Origin: Rugosimonospora africana | Lineage (GTDB): Bacteria; Actinomycetota; Actinomycetes; Mycobacteriales; Micromonosporaceae | Length of the DNA stretch: 64,000 bases | NCBI RefSeq assembly: GCF_016862975.1 | Contig: NZ_BONZ01000085.1 | Location: 29,449 to 93,448, forward strand | Direction of reading: 5' to 3' | Shown here: piece by piece, positions 45,237-52,971 of the stretch | How the letters are laid out: the number at the start of each line of letters is the position of its first letter | Numbering within the stretch: position 1 is the stretch's first letter | Made by a program: the position numbers and the translations under genes | Notes under the pieces: model-generated | Database searches by the model: none | Told to the model about the DNA's origin: nothing | Seen by the model: only the letters and a program-made list of their open reading frames with translations

Positions 45237-46499
45237 TCACTGCGCATCAGCGCCCCGGTCGGCGCCGGTGAGCTCCAGCGCGAGCGAGCGGTCGCCGGCT
45301 TCCCGGTCGGATCGGACCAGCTGGTCGGCCTCCCGCGCCCGGCGCAGCTGGCGGCGCTGGCGGCGGGTCAGCTCACCGGGCGCCTTGCCGCCGATGAGCC
45401 GGGCCAGGGCGAACAGCAACAGCACCATGACCATCAACGCGAGCGCCGCACCGAACGCCCGGGAGACCATGGCCGGCTGTGGGTAACGGACGTAGTTCCA
45501 GATGTACAGCGGCAGGCTGGTCTGCGGCCCGGAGAATGGGTTGGCGTTCAGGTCCTTGGTGAACCCGGCGGTGAGCAACACCGGTGAGGTCTCCCCGACC
45601 GCCCGGGCCATGGCGAGGATGACGGCGGTGGCCAGCCCCGAGCGGGCCGTGGGCAGCACCACGTTGAGTACCGTGCGGATCTGGCTGCCGCCCAGCGCGT
45701 ACGACGCCTCCCGCAGCCCGCTCGGCACCAGGCGCAGGATCACCTCGGCGGTACGGGTGACGATCGGGATCATCATCACGGTCAGCGCCACCGCGGCGGC
45801 GAAGCCGCTCGCGCCGACTCCCAGCGACAGGATGAGGAACGCGTAGATGAACAACCCGGCGATGATCTCCGGCAGCGCGGTCATCGCCTCGACGATGGTG
45901 CGTACCGGCCGGGCCAACGGCCCGCCGACCTCGACCAGGAACAGCGCGCACAGCACGCCGAGCGGAACCGAGAACACGGTCGCGATGCCCATCTGCTCCA
46001 GCGAGCCGACCAGCGCGTGGATCATGCCGCCGGAGGTGAGCGGATCGAGCGGGCCGGCAAGCGCCATCGTGTCGGTGAAGAAGTTCAGGTGGTGCAGCGC
46101 CGGATAGCCGCGGACTGCCGTGTAACCGATCTGGTCGGCGACCACCGCGATCACCAGCAGGCCAGCGCTGACCAGCAGCACCCCGACCAGCCGGTTGGCC
46201 ACGTCCCTCGGCTCCCACTGCACCACACCCGCCAGGGCGTACAGGCACAGGAACGTGACGTAGCCGCACAGCCAGAACCCGACCGCGCCGGAGGTGGGCA
46301 GGATTCGCTGGTAGAGCACCCAGGTCAGGGCGATGCCGCCGAGCGCCGCGCCGACGAGGGTGCAGACACCCTCCATGGTGACCTGACGGATGCGTACCCG
46401 CCGCTCGGCGGCGGGGCCGGGCGCCGCGGGGGCCTGGGTGCCCGGACCGCCGTGCTCAAGGTTCGCCGGCCGATTGTCCGGGGGCGCGAGGGTGTCCAT
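45237..46499 (-). CDS. pstA: Phosphate ABC transporter permease PstA with extra N-terminal helices
   Basis: 420 residues; usual PstA is about 280-300. The standard six-helix permease core occupies about residues 130-370, with the EAA loop LVPSGLREASYALGGSQIRTVLNVVLPTARSGL and the PstA motif RAVGETSPVLLTAGF. Ahead of it lie about 130 residues with two or three extra hydrophobic segments, and at the end a long charged cytoplasmic tail. It starts 3 bases after pstC. With PstC it forms the phosphate channel. Confidence 0.9.
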   Translation of the reverse strand: MDTLAPPDNRPANLEHGGPGTQAPAAPGPAAERRVRIRQVTMEGVCTLVGAALGGIALTWVLYQRILPTSGAVGFWLCGYVTFLCLYALAGVVQWEPRDVANRLVGVLLVSAGLLVIAVVADQIGYTAVRGYPALHHLNFFTDTMALAGPLDPLTSGGMIHALVGSLEQMGIATVFSVPLGVLCALFLVEVGGPLARPVRTIVEAMTALPEIIAGLFIYAFLILSLGVGASGFAAAVALTVMMIPIVTRTAEVILRLVPSGLREASYALGGSQIRTVLNVVLPTARSGLATAVILAMARAVGETSPVLLTAGFTKDLNANPFSGPQTSLPLYIWNYVRYPQPAMVSRAFGAALALMVMVLLLFALARLIGGKAPGELTRRQRRQLRRAREADQLVRSDREAGDRSLALELTGADRGADAQ

Positions 46500-46502
46500 C
46501 GG

Positions 46503-47558
46503 CTACTCCGTCTCGGCGCCGGAGCGCGACCGGCTGACCACGATCGAGGCCAGCGCGTTGACCAGCAGGGTGATCAGGAAAAGCACCAGGCCCGCGGCCA
46601 TCAGCGCGGAGAGCATCTCGGGTGTCGATTCCTGGTAGCGCAGGGCGATCAACGCGGCGATCGACATCCCGGAGTTCTCGAAGATGTGGGTGGCCAGGAG
46701 GTAGGTGGGTGAGACGATCAGCGCGATGGCGATGGTCTCGCCCATGGCCCGGCCGAAGCCGAGCATGGTCGCGCCGATGATGCCACCGCGTCCGTAGGGC
46801 AGCACGACCGTACGAACCATTCCCCACCGGTTGGCGCCCAGGGCATAGGCGGCTTCCCGTTCGCCCACCGGCGCCTGGGAGAACACCTCCCGGCAGATCG
46901 AGGCGATGATCGGGATGACCATCAGCGAGACCACGAGACCCGCGATGAACGTCGAAGTGGTGAAGGAGCTGGAGGTGTGCTCGCCGCGCACCCGGAAGAC
47001 CGGGATGAAGCCCAGGTTCTCGGCGACCCAGCGAATGCTGCCGATGACCCGGGGCTGGAGGAAGAAGACCCCCCACAGGCCGTAGATGATGCTGGGCACG
47101 GCCGCCATCAGGTCGACGACCGCGATGAGCGTGCGCCGCAGGCGTACCGGCGCGTACTCGGAGATGAACACCGCCGTGCCCAGCGCGACCGGCACCGCGA
47201 TGGCCAACGCGATGATCGCGATGATCGCTCCGTCGGGCAGGACCGCCGCGATGCCGAACCGGTTGGCCGCTGGGATCCAGCTCTGCGTGGTGAAGAACGA
47301 CGGGCCCGCTTTCCGCAGCGCCCCGCCGGCCCGCAGGATCAGGAACAGCGCGATCAGACCGGTGATGACCAGAACCGCGACGCCAGCGCAGCGCAGCACG
47401 CCGCGGAACACCCGGTCGGCCGCCGAGCGCGGAGTGACGATCCGCCGCGGGCGGTCCTCGGGCCAGTCGCCCCCGGCCGGCGGCTCGGCCGGGGCCGGCA
47501 GCCGCCCGAGTGCGATGGAGTCGTGCGCGTCCGGGGCTGGTATCGACGCGCCGGTCAT
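46503..47558 (-). CDS. pstC: Phosphate ABC transporter permease PstC
   Basis: 351 residues, about six hydrophobic segments. PstC hallmarks: FFTTQSWIPAANRFGIAAVLPDGAIIAIIALAIAVPVALGTAVFISEYAP, MAAVPSIIYGLWGVFFLQP, the EAA loop VGEREAAYALGANRWGMVRTVVLPYGRGGIIGA, and GRAMGETIAIALI. The start overlaps the stop of the large surface protein gene (ATGA), tying that unusual protein to the transporter. Confidence 0.92.
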   Translation of the reverse strand: MTGASIPAPDAHDSIALGRLPAPAEPPAGGDWPEDRPRRIVTPRSAADRVFRGVLRCAGVAVLVITGLIALFLILRAGGALRKAGPSFFTTQSWIPAANRFGIAAVLPDGAIIAIIALAIAVPVALGTAVFISEYAPVRLRRTLIAVVDLMAAVPSIIYGLWGVFFLQPRVIGSIRWVAENLGFIPVFRVRGEHTSSSFTTSTFIAGLVVSLMVIPIIASICREVFSQAPVGEREAAYALGANRWGMVRTVVLPYGRGGIIGATMLGFGRAMGETIAIALIVSPTYLLATHIFENSGMSIAALIALRYQESTPEMLSALMAAGLVLFLITLLVNALASIVVSRSRSGAETE

Positions 47559-50197
47559 TGGCCCGTTTCCGGCTGCTGGACGGCGGCGTCCGCGACGGTC
47601 ACCGGCGGCGCGGAAGGGATGCTCTTGGTCGTGATCCGCCGAAGCCAGGACAGCAGCGCCGCTCCCGCTCCGGTCGTGGAGAGCAGGTAGGTGGCCGGCC
47701 CGCCGGCCACCAGAAGCGCGCCGAGCCCGAGCAGCACCGGCAGCCAGGCGCCCAGCGGTCCGTCGGCGTCACCGTGCTTGATCCCGAAGGCGGCCTGGGT
47801 CAGGCTCGCGCTGGGTGTCGCCCCCACGTTCGGGGTGCCGCTCGCGGTGGTCAGCGGGGCACCGCCGGACGGTACCGACGCCTGGCCGTTGTGGCCCGAC
47901 ACGGGCGAGCCGCCATTGCCGGTGGACCCGACGTTGCTCCTCGGCGGGCCGCCGGAAATGGTGGTGTCCGGCGGCGCGCTCGTGCAGCTCTGCGTGCTGA
48001 CCGCCTGCTGGGCCGAGCGGACCTGCGCGACCTGTGCGCCGGTCAGCGCCTCGTTGCCGGGAGCGAGCGACCCCGGGGTGACGCCGTAGAGCTGCGAGGT
48101 CGCGACGTGGTCGAGGAAGCTGCCGATCGCCGCGGCCTTGCCGTCCGACAGGCCGCAGGTCGGAACCAGCGCGTAATCGACCATCGTGAGCGGGTACTGC
48201 TTCGGGTCGGGGTTGGCGAAGTCGGCGAACTGCGTGATCTTGTCCGGGTTGGTCTTCATGTCGCTGACCGCCGCACTGAGCCCGCCCGTGTCCGGAGCGA
48301 CGGCGCGCCCGCCCGCGTTGACCAGCTTCGCCGTCGGGAACTCGTCGGCCGCCGCATCGTTCAGCCCCACCACGGCGAACACCGCCCGGGTTCCCGGTGC
48401 CTCCGGATCCATCCGGGGCCACGTGCATGACTTGTCCGGCGGGCTGGTGTTCGGGGGGCAGGAGATGAGGCTGTACTGCACGGCGCTGGGCCGGTCGATG
48501 ACCAGCGAGTTGGCGACCAGATTGAGCCCGGAGATCGGGTTCCAGGAGTTCTGCATGGTCGACTTTCCAGGCGCGCCGTGGATGTCGGGAGGTGCGGTGT
48601 AGCCGGGGTCGAGCACCTGGAATTGGTCCAACGGGTAGCTGATTCCACGGTAGTAGGTGTTGACGCGCATGCCCCACGGGTCAGGCTTGCCGGCCAGGAA
48701 GGCCGCGGCGTCCGGGTCCGACGCGACCCACCGGGTCAACTCGTAGACCAGGTCGCTGTTGCCGGACACCACCAGGGGCAGGAAACCCCCGAAGTCCATC
48801 AGGCCGCCGCCGGCCACCAAGGGGAAATCGGCGTCCGTGTACTGCGGGTTGAGGGCCCGGAACTCCGGATCGACGAACACGGAGCGCGGGTTGCCCTTGA
48901 TGGCCGGATCGCAGTCCGGGCCTTGCGTCGAGGTATCGCTCGCCGCATGGCAGTCCCAGGGAAACAGCGCGTAGGACTGGGTGAGCAGCTTCGCGACCAA
49001 CCGCGCGTTCAGCGTCAGGTCTGTGAGGAACTGCCCGGTCTGCGGGTCGTCGACGTGGAAGGCGATGGCGATGCCGGAGGTGACCACCGGTGCGTAGGTG
49101 AATTTGCGCGCCGCGGCCGCGCTCGGATCCGGTGGCCGGTTCACCACCGCCAGGTCGGCCGCCGAGGTCAGTGCTCCGGACCCGCCGGCCAGGAACGACT
49201 GCCGCGCGAGGTACTCGTTGGTCCCGGAGTCGAAGTCGAAGCTCAACTTGTTCGCGTCGTTGCACCAACCCGCCTGGAACAGCGACACCGTGCGGGTCAG
49301 CATCGGCGCGCCCTGCGCGGCGAACGCCGGTGCGGCGGACGGACACTGCGCGGGCGTCGGCGCGAACTGCAAGGGGAACACAAAGCGGTCGCCCCAACTG
49401 CAGGCCAGGGAAAGAGCGGCGTCCGCCGCATAGAATCCGGCACCCAACCCGGTCGTGTCCTTTGTGTGGTCCTTGCAGTTGACGCCCGGGTCTCCAGGAG
49501 CCTTGCCCGAGGGCTGGACGCCTCCCCAGTTCGGCACCACGAGCAGGGAGCACGGATGTGTCGGGTCGCAGCTCAGGAAGCTGTTCTCCACGGCGGTCTC
49601 GATGTGGAAATACGCCTCGCCGGTGCCGTTTGCGCCAGTGAGCGCGGTGACCCTGTTGCCGACGCTGACGTCGTTGGGTGTGTTGGGAAAGGCGGTGAAG
49701 CAGTCGTCACCAAAATTCGGGTTCCACAGTGTGGCGCCGTTGACGACAGCCTTGCCGGGATTGGTGCCGCGGCACTCCAGCAGAGCGACGTCGTAGAAGG
49801 AATTGGCGCCCTTCTTCGAGCTCGGCGTGAAGTTCTTCCAGGTCACGTGCACCATCTGGCTGGTCAGGTCTGTTGTCTGGTCGACCGTGACCGAGGGTGG
49901 CAGGGGATTCTGCGCACCGGGATTCGGCTGCCCGGCCGAAGGGTCGTACGCATTGTCGCCGGAGACCGTGCCCGTCACCGTGGTCCCGCTGGCCTGGGCC
50001 CGCTGAAGCCCGGAACCGGTGATGATCGGCGCCACCACCGCGGCGGCCACCGCGACGACGACGAACGCCACCGCCAGCAGCCGCGTCGACCGTGACCGGT
50101 CCGACCGAAGATAGCGAACGACTGGTCTCACGAGATCTCCCACTGTCCGACGGTGCGGACCTGCGCTGGTTGCGACGGTCGCGCGAGCACGCGTCAT
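47555..50197 (-). CDS. Large surface-anchored binding-type protein heading the pst operon
   Basis: 880 residues from ATG 50197; GTG 50227 is in frame. A transmembrane or signal segment (about 40-60) is followed by about 680 extracellular residues, a Gly/Ser/Pro-rich spacer (about 740-810), a second transmembrane segment (GAWLPVLLGLGALLVAGGPATYLL) and a basic cytoplasmic tail. Parts resemble periplasmic-binding folds (FTYAPVVTSGIAIAFHVDD...LTLNARLVAKLLTQSY; DFPLVAGGGLMDFGGFLPLVVSGNSDLVYELTRWV), but no canonical PstS phosphate loop is evident. Twelve or more cysteines suggest disulfides. A PHO box lies 71-92 bases upstream. It is probably a phosphate- or phosphoester-capture protein serving PstCA. 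Confidence 0.75.
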   Translation of the reverse strand: MTRARATVATSAGPHRRTVGDLVRPVVRYLRSDRSRSTRLLAVAFVVVAVAAAVVAPIITGSGLQRAQASGTTVTGTVSGDNAYDPSAGQPNPGAQNPLPPSVTVDQTTDLTSQMVHVTWKNFTPSSKKGANSFYDVALLECRGTNPGKAVVNGATLWNPNFGDDCFTAFPNTPNDVSVGNRVTALTGANGTGEAYFHIETAVENSFLSCDPTHPCSLLVVPNWGGVQPSGKAPGDPGVNCKDHTKDTTGLGAGFYAADAALSLACSWGDRFVFPLQFAPTPAQCPSAAPAFAAQGAPMLTRTVSLFQAGWCNDANKLSFDFDSGTNEYLARQSFLAGGSGALTSAADLAVVNRPPDPSAAAARKFTYAPVVTSGIAIAFHVDDPQTGQFLTDLTLNARLVAKLLTQSYALFPWDCHAASDTSTQGPDCDPAIKGNPRSVFVDPEFRALNPQYTDADFPLVAGGGLMDFGGFLPLVVSGNSDLVYELTRWVASDPDAAAFLAGKPDPWGMRVNTYYRGISYPLDQFQVLDPGYTAPPDIHGAPGKSTMQNSWNPISGLNLVANSLVIDRPSAVQYSLISCPPNTSPPDKSCTWPRMDPEAPGTRAVFAVVGLNDAAADEFPTAKLVNAGGRAVAPDTGGLSAAVSDMKTNPDKITQFADFANPDPKQYPLTMVDYALVPTCGLSDGKAAAIGSFLDHVATSQLYGVTPGSLAPGNEALTGAQVAQVRSAQQAVSTQSCTSAPPDTTISGGPPRSNVGSTGNGGSPVSGHNGQASVPSGGAPLTTASGTPNVGATPSASLTQAAFGIKHGDADGPLGAWLPVLLGLGALLVAGGPATYLLSTTGAGAALLSWLRRITTKSIPSAPPVTVADAAVQQPETGQ

Positions 50198-50267
50198 ACA
50201 TTGTCGCCGACTATTCTGCGGCGTCACAACGGTACGTTGGGGTGATGTACCTGTAGACCGACCAGCG

Positions 50268-50289
50268 GATCAATGAACGTCTCGTGAAC
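50268..50289 (-). promoter_or_regulatory. PHO box (PhoP-binding direct repeats)
   Basis: On the minus strand two contiguous 11-mers, GTTCACGAGAC and GTTCATTGATC, match the actinomycete PHO-box unit (G[G/T]TCAYYYR[G/C]G) in the core GTTCA and the 11-base period. Position: upstream of the 50197 start, where activation under phosphate starvation is expected. Confidence 0.65.
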
Positions 50290-50361
50290 CAGCCAGCGCG
50301 GCGACGACCGGTGCCCGGGTCGCGACGTGTCGCCGCGACCGGGCACCGACCTGGAGCCGGA

Positions 50362-50964
50362 TCAGCCGGTGAACTGCCAGCTGCTGCTGAAGCTGCCCGC
50401 GTTCTGTCCGGCCACGAAGTAGCTGGTGCCCAGAGCGGCGTCGAGGTAGCTCGCCCCGGCCGCGTGGACCTGCACGGCGGATGCGGTGAAGGTGTTCGTC
50501 GTACCGGCCGTCCCGGCGTGGCGCGTGCCGATCGTGTCGAACAGCACCACCGGGCTGGCCGATCCGTTGGGTACGGCCGTGATCTGGTCGCGGAACAGGT
50601 CGAACACCACCGAGGTGAACGTGACGCACTTGCCGTTGGTGAAGTTGACGATCAGCAGCTTGCCGGCGAGGTCGAGATGCCCGGTCAGCGTGGACACCTT
50701 GGCGGTACCCGCGGTGACCGGGAACGACTCGGTGACCGCCCGGTTGGTGTTGTCATAGCCGACCGAGGCCGGCGACCCCGGCACCTCGGCGAGCCCCGCC
50801 TTCGCAAGCGCGGCTTCGACGCTCAACGGAACGCTGACCGTGACGGTCCCGGTCGCCGCGGGGTCGGCCGCGGCGGCCGGGCCGCCGGTGGCCAGCAGGG
50901 TCGCGGCGACCGCGCCGATCGCCGCGACCGTGGCCGATACTCGCGCTGCTACCGATCTGGACAT
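50362..50964 (-). CDS. Secreted protein of unknown function near the pst operon
   Basis: 200 residues from ATG 50964, with a strong GAAGGAG ribosome site. Signal peptide (cleavage near AAAAD, residue 33), then an all-beta-looking domain: TGTVTVSVPLSVEAALAKAGL, STLTGHLDLAGKLLIVNFTNGKCVTFTSVVFDLFRDQITA. There is a single cysteine in the mature part and no anchor. The GHLDLAGKL pattern is vaguely like HtaA-type domains, too weak to call. It lies between the PHO-box operon and another secreted PstS-like gene on the same strand and has no clear terminator on the 5' side, so it may be co-transcribed with that gene. Confidence 0.7.
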   Translation of the reverse strand: MSRSVAARVSATVAAIGAVAATLLATGGPAAAADPAATGTVTVSVPLSVEAALAKAGLAEVPGSPASVGYDNTNRAVTESFPVTAGTAKVSTLTGHLDLAGKLLIVNFTNGKCVTFTSVVFDLFRDQITAVPNGSASPVVLFDTIGTRHAGTAGTTNTFTASAVQVHAAGASYLDAALGTSYFVAGQNAGSFSSSWQFTG

Positions 50965-51103
50965 GGATGCTCTCCTTCGAAAGGGTTGAGGGGATTGCCA
51001 CGGAGGTGCATGCGCCTGGCCTGCCCCAGACAACCGGGGCAGGCCAGGGCCTCGTGCAACGGCGGCGCCAACGGTGCACGGCCACCGCGGTCGAGGACTA
51101 CGG

Positions 51104-52177
51104 CTAGATGACGCCGCAGTTCGCGAATGGCAGGAACCCGAAGTCGGTGATGGCGGACTGGTCGTTGCAGATCGCGCCCGCCACCGCCCCGGTGCCGTCG
51201 CCGAAAACGCCCTGCAGGTAGCTCGGAACGGCGGGGGCCGCGGCCGTGCCGGCGTTGCGCACGACGTTGTACACCAGGCGGACCAGGTCGAAGTCCGAGT
51301 TGATGACGGTGGTTCCGCCATCGACAGTGGTCGGCGAGGCGCCGTCGGCGCTCTTCAGCACCATGGTGCCCTGGTCACCCGCGCCGTGGTTGTGCTCGGT
51401 CTGAGCCAGGTAGACGGCCACCGAGTACGGGAACACGATGTTCGCCGCGTCGGCGCCGGAGAAGATGGCGTTGTCGCCCTCGTTCTCCTCGACCGTGTTG
51501 TCCTGGCCCTTCACGCAGGTGCCCAGGGCGGTGTTGCCGATCGACTGCAGGAAGAACGCCCGGGTCCCGGAGTTGGACTGCGGGATGACCGGGACGATCG
51601 CCGCGGTGCTGGTGCCGCCGACCTCGTTCCAGGTCACCGGGCCGGTGTGCCCGGTGCCAAGCAGCGAGGCGTCGCAGCTGTAGATCGCGTTGAGCTGGTC
51701 GGTGGACAGGTTGGCCACCGCGTTGCCGCCGCTGTTGGCCGACCAGGTCACCGCGTCGATCGCGAACGGAAGGAACACGATGCTGGTCGGGTCAGTCGCC
51801 TGCGGGCCGCGCGAGGAGCGAGCGTAGTCCACGCAGAACGCGCTGGAGTCAGTCGTGGACTTGAGGTTGGCCTCAAGCTCCGTGATGCCCGCACCCGAAC
51901 CGTTGGGGCGGGGCCGGGAGGTGCAGCCGTCCTTCTCGATGATCGGGCTCGAGCCGACCGCGTCCCAGCTGTAGAGCTGAGGAGCGGGCAGCGGGTGGGC
52001 CGCGTTGTAGTCGGTGGACTGTTGGTCCAGCTCGAACTGGGTGGTGTCCGAACCGGTACCGACGATGTCGACGGTGCGAGGCGTCGTCGGCGCATCCGCC
52101 ATCGCCTGCGCCGCACTGATGCCGATCGCGGCGAGGGCGGCCCCCGCCACGAACAGCATCCGCTTGCTGTTGCGCAC
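51104..52177 (-). CDS. Secreted PstS-like substrate-binding protein
   Basis: 357 residues from GTG 52177 (GGGAG upstream). Sec signal peptide (about 1-28), no lipobox and no C-terminal anchor. The mature protein begins RTVDIVGTGSDTTQF and continues with NGSGAGITELEANL, FCVDYARSSRG, ATDPTSIVFLPFAIDAVTWSANSGGNAVANLSTDQLNAIYSCD and PVIPQSNSGTRAFFLQSIG. This is the layout of PstS-type (PBP type 2) binding proteins, including a serine-rich anion loop. It would be a freely secreted phosphate- or phosphoester-binding protein, the third binding-type protein at this locus. Confidence 0.82.
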   Translation of the reverse strand: MRNSKRMLFVAGAALAAIGISAAQAMADAPTTPRTVDIVGTGSDTTQFELDQQSTDYNAAHPLPAPQLYSWDAVGSSPIIEKDGCTSRPRPNGSGAGITELEANLKSTTDSSAFCVDYARSSRGPQATDPTSIVFLPFAIDAVTWSANSGGNAVANLSTDQLNAIYSCDASLLGTGHTGPVTWNEVGGTSTAAIVPVIPQSNSGTRAFFLQSIGNTALGTCVKGQDNTVEENEGDNAIFSGADAANIVFPYSVAVYLAQTEHNHGAGDQGTMVLKSADGASPTTVDGGTTVINSDFDLVRLVYNVVRNAGTAAAPAVPSYLQGVFGDGTGAVAGAICNDQSAITDFGFLPFANCGVI

Positions 52178-52409
52178 TTTCGTGCTCCCTTCCGGAGTTT
52201 CCCCAGCAGCCGTCACGGATCTCGCGCCGACCGCGCCGGCCTCACGGCCAACGACAACCAACCTCGCCCGTCGTCGATGCCTGAGGCAACACGTTCAATC
52301 CAGCCGCCACGGCGGGTTTGCCGCGCATTTGCTTGCCCCGACATGGCATCGGCCGCAGCGGACACGCGAGATCCGGCGGCCACGCGCCGCCGGATGCCAC
52401 GAAGAGGAG

Positions 52410-52775
52410 TCAGTACGCCAGCGGGGCGAAGGTTCGCAGAGTGTGCAGGAACTGTTCGTAGGAGCGCAGGCACGCGTCACGCCGGCCGAAGTCGCGTGCG
52501 GCCATGGCCACCGCCGTGCCGTCCGGGTCGAGGGTCAGCCACGTCCAACCCACGCCGCTTGGCGGATGCGAGATTTCGCGGGCCAGGTCGGACTCCTGGA
52601 CGAGAGCCTGGAAGGCGGCCTCGGCGGTGTCCGCGTCGGGAAACAGCTGCACCGAAGCAGCCAGTGGCCGGCCATTGGCGGCGAGCATCCGCCATCCGAA
52701 CACGCCGTCGTTGTTCACCGTCGTGACTACCTGTGGTCGCGCTACCGGTTGTCTGTGGTCGAGGGTGGCCGTCAT
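52410..52775 (-). CDS. Small DUF1508-like protein
   Basis: 121 residues (AGGAGA upstream). DGVFGWRMLAANGRPLAASVQLFPDADTAEAAFQALVQE resembles the YegP/DUF1508 repeat (G-X-F/Y-R-W-R-L-X-A-X-N-G). A second half, GWTWLTLDPDGTAVAMAARDFGRRDACLRSYEQFLHTL, looks like a diverged second repeat. No signal or membrane segment. Function unknown. It stands between the phosphate locus and the peptide/export operon and belongs clearly to neither. Confidence 0.65.
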   Translation of the reverse strand: MTATLDHRQPVARPQVVTTVNNDGVFGWRMLAANGRPLAASVQLFPDADTAEAAFQALVQESDLAREISHPPSGVGWTWLTLDPDGTAVAMAARDFGRRDACLRSYEQFLHTLRTFAPLAY

Positions 52776-52971
52776 GAACCCGTCTCCTCATGTGAGGCTG
52801 GCCCGCAGCCCTTGGGGAAAAAGCGATGCTCCGGGGTCTCTTACATCGCCGGTGATTATATTGCCACAATGTGTATGGGTGGACCTTCGCGTACCGACCA
52901 CATCGGACAGCGGAGCGTCATGAACTTCAGGTGAATGCGCCCGGCGCCTGCCTCCGCCGCAGCCCGCGGGT

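Noticed and set aside
50362..50964. HtaA-type heme-binding domain in the secreted protein
   Set aside because: Only a short GHLDLAGKL-like resemblance and no conserved heme Tyr/His pattern that I can place.
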